Positions 1 to 5,269 of a stretch of DNA of 5,862 nucleotides are shown here, piece after piece; position 1 is the first letter of the stretch, and each line of letters begins with the position of its first letter. The position numbers and the translations under genes are program-made. A model generated the notes under the pieces. That model was given only the letters and a program-made list of their open reading frames with translations, did not search any database and had not been told where the DNA came from. Where the stretch lies: contig DOWI01000286.1 of NCBI GenBank assembly GCA_003519645.1, positions 9,197 to 15,058 of the forward strand. Reading direction: 5' to 3'. Origin of the DNA: Oscillospiraceae bacterium (GTDB lineage: Bacteria > Bacillota_A > Clostridia > Oscillospirales > Acutalibacteraceae).

Positions 1-118
1 TTTCCGGATTGTTTTCGGCTGCTATGCGCTCGTAATCCATAAACGACAGCGGCATAGAGCCTCCGCATGCAATTGAAATGCATTTTGTAAGGACCACTGC
101 ACCGCTAATATCCAACAC
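1..118 (-). CDS. 5' end of an unrecognised gene under LacI-type control (partial)
   Basis: This open frame runs off the left edge of the window after 39 complete codons. The GTG at 118-116 is proposed as start because a GGGAGG ribosome-binding site (130-125) lies six bases upstream. A TTG follows directly. An in-frame ATG at 55-53 is an alternative start, since it also has a GGAGG four bases upstream. From the GTG start the product begins MLDISGAVVL and contains FMDYERIAAENNPE near the edge. I recognise no family and see no clear signal peptide. The gene lies downstream of the LacI-family regulator, with its own promoter and two operator-like dyads in between. It is therefore probably a target of that regulator, perhaps an enzyme or transporter of the same sugar pathway (inference). 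The reading frame is moderately certain, the start codon less so, and the function unknown. Confidence 0.55.
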   Translation of the reverse strand, partial: MLDISGAVVLTKCISIACGGSMPLSFMDYERIAAENNPE

Positions 119-124
119 TCATCG

Positions 125-130
125 CCTCCC
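125..130 (-). promoter_or_regulatory. Ribosome-binding site for the left-edge gene
   Basis: GGGAGG on the minus strand, six bases before the GTG at 118. It favours the GTG start over the ATG at 122, which would sit only two bases away and whose frame closes after five codons at a TAG. Confidence 0.55.
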
Positions 131-165
131 TTATGGTAATCAAGTGTTTCAGGTTTTCTTTTTCA

Positions 166-290
166 CCGCCCCAACAATCGCACTTAACAGTAATCGATTA
201 CTGCCATATGGTTCATTGCTTAGTTGCGCCCAAATGCAAATATTGTGATGGTATCTTTGTTTACGCAATGCATTGCTGTCGATGGGGCGG
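166..290 (-). promoter_or_regulatory. Structured 5' leader candidate bounded by complementary arms
   Basis: On the minus strand, CCGCCCCATCG (290-280) near the predicted transcription start is complementary to CGAT plus GGGGCGG (180-177 and 172-166), with a four-base TGTT bulge between the two parts of the second arm. This would give an 11-pair closing stem around about 100 nt. Inside lie the palindrome GCAATGCATTGC (276-265) and the perfect palindrome at 188-203, which could form a six-pair hairpin with a UCGA loop. The distal arm ends about 36 nt before the ribosome-binding site. The transcription start may fall inside the first arm, so the outermost two or three pairs may not exist in the RNA. 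I recognise no known riboswitch class. It could equally be a protein-binding dyad or chance. Confidence 0.35.
188..203. promoter_or_regulatory. LacI-type operator, perfect palindrome in the leader
   Basis: CAGTAATCGATTACTG is a perfect 16-bp palindrome centred on a CG step, as is usual for LacI/GalR-family operators. Its half-site matches the sites at 298-313 and 1585-1600 (general form CAGWAA, central CG). It lies about 85-100 bp downstream of the predicted transcription start and 110 bp centre-to-centre from the promoter operator. It could therefore act as an auxiliary or roadblock site for the adjacent repressor. In RNA it could also form a short hairpin, so a transcript-level role is an alternative. 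Confidence 0.65.
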
Positions 291-293
291 AAA

Positions 294-322
294 TATATAG
301 TAATCGTTTTCTGTGTAGTCAA
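294..322 (-). promoter_or_regulatory. Sigma-A-type promoter of the left-edge gene
   Basis: Minus-strand -35 TTGACT (322-317), a 17-bp spacer and -10 TATATA (299-294). The predicted start is near 288-286, giving a leader of about 170 nt before the GTG start at 118. The spacer is filled by an operator-like dyad, so repressor binding would block RNA polymerase. The AT-rich region upstream of the -35 could assist polymerase binding (inference). Confidence 0.7.
298..313. promoter_or_regulatory. LacI-type operator inside the promoter spacer
   Basis: Read on the minus strand this is CAGAAAACGATTACTA. The left half matches the operator of the repressor's own promoter, and the right half matches the perfect palindrome at 188-203, both around a central CG. 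It lies between the -35 and -10 boxes and overlaps the -10 by two bases, a typical repression position. It also resembles a catabolite-responsive element (GAAAACG followed by an AT-rich right half), so CcpA binding is an alternative or additional possibility. Confidence 0.6.
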
Positions 323-347
323 TGTACAAAGAGTTGTTTAAATACGC

Positions 348-371
348 TATAAATATAGTAACATATTTATA
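348..371. repeat. AT-only inverted repeat upstream of the promoter
   Basis: Nine-base arms TATAAATAT (348-356) and ATATTTATA (363-371) are perfectly complementary around a six-base loop, located 26 bp upstream of the -35 box. A stem made only of A-T pairs, without a T tract, is not a credible terminator. It may simply reflect the AT-rich upstream promoter region, or be a protein-binding dyad. Confidence 0.3.
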
Positions 372-501
372 ATATTTGTGCTTATCATATCTTATTGAGT
401 AGTTACACTATCGTGTTAAATTCGAGGCTGTTTTCGTGATATTCACCCTTTAGTGCCGATATTTGGGTTAAGCTTTCGTCTTATTAGACAGATTGACCTG
501 C

Positions 502-1539
502 TTATGTAATACGCTTCACGGATTCACGCTCTACCAGCTTGGGCTTAAAGCGTACCTTTTCCATTGGCGTTTTGGGAATTTCAAAGCTTTTAAGCAACAG
601 CTCTATTGCTTTGGAGCCAATTTCGCGCGTTGACTGGTCAATTGTTGTCAATGCCGGCGTAACCATATCCGAGATCGGCATATTGTCAAAGCCCATTACC
701 GAAACATCTTCGGGAATATGTACACCTTGACTTTGCAGAGAACGCATAACACCTAACGCCATCATATCGTTGATGCAAAATATGGCTGTCGGGGGCTTTT
801 TCAGACTCATCAGCTTGTCTGCAAGCTTGCTGCCGATGTTGAATTCGTAGAGATTTTCATCATCCCGCTCATAGTCAGATATGCGCAGGTAATCGTTGTC
901 CAGTTCAATGCCGCTTTCCTTCAAGCCGGCTGTAAACCCCTCCAGCCGCTGACGGCGGCTTGCATAGGAAAGCGGAGGGCTGACAAATGCAATATCCCGA
1001 TGTCCCATGTTCACCAGATAACGTGCAGCCATATATCCGCCGCCATAATAATTAAAGCATACCCTATGCGTCGGTACATTCAGGGCTTGTTCAATTGCAA
1101 CCACTGTTACCCCGTCGGTCTGCATTTCGCCAATCCATGATGTATCATCGCTCACAGTTGAAATAATAATGCCCTTAACCTGCTTTTGAAGCAGGGAAAT
1201 AAACTGCTTTTTCTCATGCTCCGGGTTTCGATAGGAGTTACAGAGCAATACGGTATACCCGCTATGTATCAGGGAATCATTGATTCCTGCAATCAACCCG
1301 GGATAATAATAGTTTGAAATATTAGGTATTATGACCCCAACTTCATCTGTCTTATTGGATTTTAGATAACGACCAAGCATATTCGGCTTATAATTCAATT
1401 CAATTACGGCTTGCTTTACGCAGTTGCGCAGTTTATCACTCACCGGGTAATCAACATTATTGATGATCCTTGATACGGTTGCCACCGAAACGCCGCAGTG
1501 CTTGGCAACGTCATAGATCGTCACATTTTTTTTAGCCAT
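502..1539 (-). CDS. LacI/GalR-family transcriptional repressor
   Basis: A sugar-responsive DNA-binding repressor of 345 residues, the usual length for the family. Residues 7-28 form the helix-turn-helix (TIYDVAKHCGVS, then VATVSRIINN), with a recognition helix close to the CcpA/PurR type. Residues 53-59 (NMLGRYL) are the hinge helix. They keep the Arg and the minor-groove Leu (L59) but have Gly where Ala is usual. The rest is a two-lobed periplasmic-binding-protein-like effector domain, with GVIIPNISNYYYPGLIAGI (from about residue 68) and a late IFCINDMMALGVMRSL followed by DVSVMGFDN. The ATG at 1539 is chosen because the family motif begins directly after it. Its ribosome-binding site AGGAG (1555-1551) is 11 bases away, rather far. 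It has its own promoter with a strong operator, and matching operators precede the next gene downstream. The effector is probably a mono- or disaccharide from the neighbouring glycosidase pathway; its identity cannot be read from sequence. Confidence 0.95.
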   Translation of the reverse strand: MAKKNVTIYDVAKHCGVSVATVSRIINNVDYPVSDKLRNCVKQAVIELNYKPNMLGRYLKSNKTDEVGVIIPNISNYYYPGLIAGINDSLIHSGYTVLLCNSYRNPEHEKKQFISLLQKQVKGIIISTVSDDTSWIGEMQTDGVTVVAIEQALNVPTHRVCFNYYGGGYMAARYLVNMGHRDIAFVSPPLSYASRRQRLEGFTAGLKESGIELDNDYLRISDYERDDENLYEFNIGSKLADKLMSLKKPPTAIFCINDMMALGVMRSLQSQGVHIPEDVSVMGFDNMPISDMVTPALTTIDQSTREIGSKAIELLLKSFEIPKTPMEKVRFKPKLVERESVKRIT

Positions 1540-1581
1540 CTATGCCCACTCTCCTGCAATCATGGTATACAAAAACCAGTT

Positions 1582-1603
1582 ACACAGAAATCGGTTTCTG
1601 TGT
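1582..1603. promoter_or_regulatory. LacI-type operator at the repressor's own promoter
   Basis: A 22-bp dyad centred on the CG at 1592-1593. All pairs match except the ones flanking the central CG. Its 16-bp core is CAGAAATCGGTTTCTG (1585-1600), extended symmetrically by ACA and TGT. It starts two bases after the -10 box on the minus strand and covers the predicted start site, so binding would repress transcription of the regulator. The half-site recurs at 298-313 and 188-203, indicating one protein for all three. Confidence 0.8.
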
Positions 1604-1605
1604 TT

Positions 1606-1634
1606 AGTATACTACGATACAGGGTTTTCGTCAA
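1606..1634 (-). promoter_or_regulatory. Sigma-A-type promoter of the repressor gene
   Basis: Minus-strand -35 TTGACG (1634-1629), a 17-bp spacer and -10 TATACT (1611-1606), close to consensus. The predicted start is near 1599, inside the operator. The -35 lies only 34 bp after the stop of the preceding lipoprotein gene, so the repressor has its own promoter but could also receive read-through. Confidence 0.8.
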
Positions 1635-1668
1635 TAGGTCTATTTTTCCACAGTTTCTGCTGAAAGAT

Positions 1669-2661
1669 TTAGTCTTTTAGATTAAACCAGACAGAAGCTT
1701 GATGAATCGCTAACCCAAAGCTTGTATCGGATACGGTCTCCTTCAAACCTTTATGTACCTTCTCAAGCTCGGCTACCATGACGGCTTTTCCTTCTTCCAT
1801 AAAGGAAACGGCGTCGCCTTCCGATGATTTGGTTTCAGCACCTAAAATAATCTTACAGTCGTATTTCTTTGCGTATTCAATTTCTTCTTTGGATACATCA
1901 AGAATTTTTTCAGCTGTATCACGATAAGACATAATCCCAAGAGTATCGCAGTATTTTGCCATCATTTCTGCCAGCACAATTTCACTGCCGTCAGAATCCT
2001 TGACGATGTCGGTCATCCAAAACGGAATATCCCATTCCAGAATCGTCTTTGCTTCCTTAGCGGCGGGAACCGCTTTATTAACAACAAAGTCAGCAAACAA
2101 TTGCATCACCTTGGCGCGCCCTTCGGCTCCTGTTTTAAATTCAGGATGCTGATGGGGCTCGACGTCCAGATGCATGGAATAAAACTTCTCGTCATCTGCC
2201 GCTTCGGCCTGATAATCGTTAAATTTCTCAACATACCGCTCAAACCCGGTGTTATCGGGGTTTATCCACCTGTAGTCGCCGGTTAAAGCGGCAACCCTTA
2301 TTCCCATTGTGCCGGCTTTTTTGACAAATGCACGCACATCTTCAAAAGTCGCCTTGCTGCTCTGTTCTTTGCCCATTCCGTCAATGCAAAGATAGATTTC
2401 GCTTACCGTATTATTCTTCAAAAATGTCATCATATTATCGGAGTACTTGATTGTGCCGACCTGCCACCACCAAACACCCAGCGTGTCCGGGTCGTCTTGT
2501 TTGCGAAAATCAATGGTGGTTTTTTTGGGCTCTGTGGTGGTTGTCTGCGAAACTGTGCTTTGGGACTGGGAAGAGGATATATCGGTGTTTTTACCGTTAC
2601 ATCCTGCAAGCAGCAACCATGATACGGCTGCGGCGGCAATTATCATATATGCTTTTTTCAA
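1669..2661 (-). CDS. Surface lipoprotein with a TIM-barrel-like domain, paralogue C
   Basis: A 330-residue lipoprotein of unrecognised family. Residues 1-21 are a lipoprotein signal peptide with lipobox LAGC (Cys21), so the mature protein should be anchored outside the membrane. A short Ser/Thr-rich linker (about 22-48) follows. The domain from about residue 50 can be read as eight strands in barrel order: LGVWWW (61), SEIYLCID (87), IRVAALTGD (121), YSMHLDVEPH (161), ILEWDIPFW (207), LGIMSYRD (241), CKIILGAET (269) and FGLAIHQ (315). Asp166, Glu168, Glu209, Asp211, Tyr246, Glu276 and His320 sit at strand ends and recur in the paralogues. These are candidate catalytic or ligand residues. The start is TTG, eight bases after AGGAGG. 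The gene follows paralogue B by 23 nt. By eye, well over half of the domain is identical to paralogue A. A glycoside hydrolase or glycan-binding role is inference from fold reading and neighbours. Confidence 0.85.
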   Translation of the reverse strand: MKKAYMIIAAAAVSWLLLAGCNGKNTDISSSQSQSTVSQTTTTEPKKTTIDFRKQDDPDTLGVWWWQVGTIKYSDNMMTFLKNNTVSEIYLCIDGMGKEQSSKATFEDVRAFVKKAGTMGIRVAALTGDYRWINPDNTGFERYVEKFNDYQAEAADDEKFYSMHLDVEPHQHPEFKTGAEGRAKVMQLFADFVVNKAVPAAKEAKTILEWDIPFWMTDIVKDSDGSEIVLAEMMAKYCDTLGIMSYRDTAEKILDVSKEEIEYAKKYDCKIILGAETKSSEGDAVSFMEEGKAVMVAELEKVHKGLKETVSDTSFGLAIHQASVWFNLKD

Positions 2662-2669
2662 CCTAAGTA

Positions 2670-2675
2670 CCTCCT
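2670..2675 (-). promoter_or_regulatory. Ribosome-binding site fixing the TTG start of paralogue C
   Basis: AGGAGG on the minus strand, eight bases before the TTG at 2661. The next in-frame ATG (codon 6) would lie 23 bases from it and would remove the positively charged N-terminus of the signal peptide, so TTG is the supported start. Confidence 0.75.
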
Positions 2676-2684
2676 ACTAAAATC

Positions 2685-3944
2685 TTATTTCACAAGGGCA
2701 TACCATGCATAAACATGATGGATTGCGCCTCCGACTTTCTTGTAGCCGCATTCATCCAGTTTTGAACGCAGTATGCTCTGCTCGGCAATCAGTTTTTCTT
2801 TGCCGGCATAATAATATGTAACATTACGTTCAGGCAGTTTGATGGTCTCGGTTCCCGCAATCAGGCGGCAGTTATTCTTTTTTGCATATTCAAGCTCAAG
2901 ATCTGTGGCACGATCGAATTGTCCTGCCCCTGTATAAAAATACGACATAATCCCGAGTGCACTGCAATTTTTTGTCATAACATCAAGGATGTTGACTGTC
3001 GCACCTGTCTCATCTTTAACCGTATCGTAATCTCTAAACCATGACCAGATATCAAACTCCAGCGGCAGATTGACTTTGTCACAAAGCTTTCTGGTCTCGA
3101 TCACAAAACCAGCAAGCCATTGGGTATATTTGGCACGGTTTTTTTCCCATGAATTGTGTGTATGCGGCTCTACGTCCAAATGGATTGCCGAGAATTTTTC
3201 ATCGGCTGCCACATAGCTTTGATAGGCGGCAATCTTATCGATAAAGCTTTTAATATAGAAATATTTGTTTGCAGGATCAATCCAGCGAAGAACGCTGTCG
3301 CCGGCAGCCCCCGTAAGGGCAGAAACACGGATTCCATATTTATTACACTTTTTAATAAAGCCTCTTACATGGCGCTCACTGACCAGTCCGGCCTTCTTGT
3401 CATCCTCGGTTAAACCACCCTGCGCCAACTCTTCATCCAAAGGTAGCATTTTGCTGACATCAAGATAAATCTCGTTAACATTATTTGCAATCAGCATATC
3501 GAGGATCATATCAACGCTGACGCCGTTAACTGGTTCGACAATTCCTTTTAGATCCCACCACCATGCACCAAGTGTAAACGATTCCCCCGCCTTCCGGTAG
3601 TCCAGGGTTGCGCCTTTGAACAGAGTACCCGGCTTAAAGGAGGCACTGCCCACCTGAGCTGCAGACGGTATTCCCAAAGAGGGTTTGGTTGTAGTGGTAC
3701 TGCTTTTGGAAGTTTTGCTTCCTACGGTTTTTTTGGTTGTAGTATTCATAGAGGGAGCCTCCGTGGTTGTAGTGGTCTGCTTCGAAGAGGTTTCGATAAT
3801 CGTCGTCTCTAATCCTTGCGTTGTCGTTGATTGCGAGGCTGATGAGCTTGTTTCAGATTGGTCAGGCTTTTTACCGCAGCTTGCCAGCACGGTCAGCATG
3901 GCTATGGCTGTCGCTGCTGCAACCATCTTGTTTATTCTAAACAT
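2685..3944 (-). CDS. Surface lipoprotein with a TIM-barrel-like domain, divergent paralogue B
   Basis: A 419-residue lipoprotein, the most divergent of the three tandem copies. The signal peptide ends in lipobox LASC (Cys23). Residues 24-90 are Ser/Thr-rich with several Thr runs. The domain starts at about LDYRKAG (114). It keeps the barrel-strand order TLGAWWW (124), NEIYLDVS (157), GIRVSALTG (204), AIHLDVEPH (253), LEFDIWSWF (295), LGIMSYFYTG (330), CRLIAGTET (359) and GGAIHH (405). Asp257, Glu259, Glu296, Asp298, Tyr335, Glu366 and His409 match the candidate site residues of the other copies. Differences include an insert after strand 2 (about 164-190), FYTG in place of RDTA after strand 6, and HH in place of HQ in strand 8. 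The ATG at 3944 is preferred over the one at 3953 because AAAGGA is eight bases upstream of it and overlaps the other. It begins 14 nt after the stop of paralogue A, so co-translation is likely. Confidence 0.85.
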   Translation of the reverse strand: MFRINKMVAAATAIAMLTVLASCGKKPDQSETSSSASQSTTTQGLETTIIETSSKQTTTTTEAPSMNTTTKKTVGSKTSKSSTTTTKPSLGIPSAAQVGSASFKPGTLFKGATLDYRKAGESFTLGAWWWDLKGIVEPVNGVSVDMILDMLIANNVNEIYLDVSKMLPLDEELAQGGLTEDDKKAGLVSERHVRGFIKKCNKYGIRVSALTGAAGDSVLRWIDPANKYFYIKSFIDKIAAYQSYVAADEKFSAIHLDVEPHTHNSWEKNRAKYTQWLAGFVIETRKLCDKVNLPLEFDIWSWFRDYDTVKDETGATVNILDVMTKNCSALGIMSYFYTGAGQFDRATDLELEYAKKNNCRLIAGTETIKLPERNVTYYYAGKEKLIAEQSILRSKLDECGYKKVGGAIHHVYAWYALVK

Positions 3945-3952
3945 TCCAATCA

Positions 3953-3958
3953 TCCTTT
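3953..3958 (-). promoter_or_regulatory. Ribosome-binding site deciding the start of paralogue B
   Basis: AAAGGA on the minus strand lies directly after the TAG stop of paralogue A and eight bases before the ATG at 3944. The upstream ATG at 3953 overlaps this site and so cannot be served by it. The start is therefore moved three codons in from the longest frame. Confidence 0.65.
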
Positions 3959-5191
3959 CTAGTTCTTTAAATCAAACCACCGCTTAATCTGATGAATTGC
4001 CAAGCCAAAATTCCGGTCGGCAAATTCGCCCAGCAGCATATTGTTGAGCTTGTTGAGTTCGGTTGCCATATAGGCCTTGCCTTCCTCCATAAAGGAAACC
4101 TGATCTCCTTCGGTAGAGTAGGTTTCGGCTCCCAAAACAATTTTACAGCCATGTTTTTTTGCAAATGCAATTTCTTCAGCCGAAACACTATGCATGGCCT
4201 GTGCCGTGTCACGATACGACATGATGGTAATTGTATCACAATGCTTTGCCATAAGTTCTGCCAATATTATGTTGGAACCATTTTCCGGATTCTTTACGGT
4301 ATCACTCATCCAGAACGGTATATCCCATTCAAGCAGCGTACCTGCCGACTGTGCAGCGGGTACTGCCTTGTTTATTGCAAAATCTGCAAACCACTGCATT
4401 ATTTTGGCACGACCCGCAGTCCCGGTCTTGAAGTCGGGATGCTGGTGGGGCTCAACATCCAGATGCATGGAATAAAACTTCTCATCGGCAGCGGCGGCAT
4501 TCTGATAGGATACAAATTTATCCACATAGTTCTGAAACCCATTGTTACCGGGTTGAATCCATTTGTAGTCGCCAGTCAGCGCCGCCACCCGTATGCCCAT
4601 ATTGCTTGCTTTTTTTACAAAAGCGCGTACATCAGCAAAATTTGTGCTTCCGGACTGGCTCATTCCATCAATACAAAGATAAATTTCGGACACCGAATTA
4701 AGGACGCAGAAATCCAGATATTTTTGTCCTGTGCTTCCCTTTATGGTGCTGATACTCCACCACCAGACCCCGAGTGTGTTGGTATCTCCCGGCTTACGGA
4801 AATCCATTACGGTTCCGGAAGGAGGGGCTTTGGTTGTGGTTGTGGTTTGATTTGCAGAAGTGGCTTTGGTGGCTGTTGTGGAGGGAGAGGCGGACGTTGT
4901 TTTGTTTTTAGACGATAAAACAGAGCTTGCTGTGCTTTTCGCCGAAGAACTAGTACCCATTCCGGAGGATGCAGATGAATCTGCTTGACTGCCGGATATG
5001 CCGGTAGAACCATTTGTCGTGCTGTCAATGTCGGTTGTTGTGGTGGTTTGGTCTGTCGCGGATTCGGCTTGGCTAGTGGTTTGTTTTCCGCCTTCTGAAA
5101 TATCAGGATTTGGTTTTCCGCATGAGGAAACACTTAACATTACAGAAACTAGCAAAACACCGGCTGTCAGCTTATTTAAAATCATTTTCAA
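3959..5191 (-). CDS. Surface lipoprotein with a TIM-barrel-like domain, paralogue A with long linker
   Basis: A 410-residue lipoprotein from the chosen TTG start. The signal peptide ends in lipobox VSSC (Cys24). Residues 25-126 are a Ser/Thr-dominated linker of about 100 residues, the longest of the three copies, suggesting display well away from the membrane. The domain (about 129-410) shows strands LGVWWW (140), SEIYLCID (168), IRVAALTGD (200), YSMHLDVEPH (240), LLEWDIPFW (286), ITIMSYRD (321), CKIVLGAET (349) and FGLAIHQ (395). Conserved strand-end residues are Asp245, Glu247, His249, Glu288, Asp290, Tyr326, Glu356 and His400. The closest relative in the window is paralogue C, with long identical blocks such as FYSMHLDVEPHQHP. 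TTG at 5191 is chosen because AGGAGG lies seven bases upstream; an earlier TTG at 5260 lacks a good site and would bury the signal peptide. Glycan hydrolysis or binding is inferred, not shown. I cannot name a family. Confidence 0.85.
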   Translation of the reverse strand: MKMILNKLTAGVLLVSVMLSVSSCGKPNPDISEGGKQTTSQAESATDQTTTTTDIDSTTNGSTGISGSQADSSASSGMGTSSSAKSTASSVLSSKNKTTSASPSTTATKATSANQTTTTTKAPPSGTVMDFRKPGDTNTLGVWWWSISTIKGSTGQKYLDFCVLNSVSEIYLCIDGMSQSGSTNFADVRAFVKKASNMGIRVAALTGDYKWIQPGNNGFQNYVDKFVSYQNAAAADEKFYSMHLDVEPHQHPDFKTGTAGRAKIMQWFADFAINKAVPAAQSAGTLLEWDIPFWMSDTVKNPENGSNIILAELMAKHCDTITIMSYRDTAQAMHSVSAEEIAFAKKHGCKIVLGAETYSTEGDQVSFMEEGKAYMATELNKLNNMLLGEFADRNFGLAIHQIKRWFDLKN

Positions 5192-5198
5192 AGTAAAT

Positions 5199-5204
5199 CC
5201 TCCT
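5199..5204 (-). promoter_or_regulatory. Ribosome-binding site fixing the TTG start of paralogue A
   Basis: AGGAGG on the minus strand, seven bases before the TTG at 5191 and 13 before the ATG at 5185. The spacing selects TTG, giving a product starting MKMILNK with a normal lipoprotein signal peptide. It mirrors the arrangement in paralogue C. Confidence 0.75.
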
Positions 5205-5231
5205 GCTAAATAACGCAATTTTCGTCGAATC

Positions 5232-5260
5232 AGATTTAATACATTTGGTTCTATAGTCAA
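5232..5260 (-). promoter_or_regulatory. Weak candidate promoter ahead of paralogue A
   Basis: TTGACT (5260-5255) is a good -35, but the sequence 17 bp further on is AAATCT (5237-5232), a poor -10. A TATTAA (5241-5236) is spaced too closely. The 78-bp gap after the GH20-like gene could hold an internal promoter, but simple operon read-through is equally likely. No copy of the CAGWAA-type operator is present here. Confidence 0.2.
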
Positions 5261-5269
5261 GCAGTGCTG

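Larger units (their letters stand above)
119..501. other. Non-coding regulatory interval between the regulator and the left-edge gene
   Basis: There is no supportable gene on either strand in these 383 bases. Reading with the minus strand from the repressor stop, it holds an AT-rich stretch (about 340-420) with an inverted repeat, a promoter (322-294) overlapping an operator-like dyad, and a leader of about 170 nt. The leader is bounded by complementary GC-rich arms and contains a perfect 16-bp CG-centred palindrome and a ribosome-binding site. Between 420 and 501, just after the repressor gene, I see only very short hairpins, such as a four-pair GTCT/AGAC stem near 482-493. None has a following T tract, so no intrinsic terminator is called. 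Confidence 0.7.

Noticed and set aside
120..122. ATG at 122 as start of the left-edge gene or a leader peptide
   Set aside because: Only two bases separate it from GGGAGG, and its frame stops after five codons, so neither a gene nor a convincing leader peptide.
1641..1668. Possible hairpin terminator after paralogue C (TTTCAG paired with CTG and GAAA)
   Set aside because: The stem is broken by a bulge, is AT-rich, and is not followed by a T tract on the minus strand.
3572..3590. cre-like sequence TGTAAACGATTCCCC within paralogue B
   Set aside because: It lacks the right half of the dyad and lies inside conserved coding sequence (the TLGAWWW region), so it is probably chance.
3685..3987. Val-rich plus-strand frame opposite the start of paralogue B, resembling a hydrophobic membrane peptide
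   Set aside because: The Val runs are the reverse complement of Thr codon runs (ACA/ACC) in the linker, not a real membrane segment.
3992..4918. Long plus-strand open frame opposite paralogue A, with Cys- and Gly-rich composition
   Set aside because: It is antisense to a clearly conserved lipoprotein domain, has no ribosome-binding site of note, and its Gly/Cys-rich end is just the complement of the Thr/Ser codon tracts.
4807..5133. Pro/Gln-rich minus-strand frame overlapping the linker of paralogue A
   Set aside because: Its low-complexity composition comes from reading the repetitive linker codons one frame off; it has no independent start signal.
5192..5260. N-terminal extension of paralogue A from a TTG at 5260
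   Set aside because: It would put 23 mostly charged or polar residues before the signal peptide, and it has no good ribosome-binding site. AGGAGG lies inside this stretch, seven bases before the TTG at 5191.
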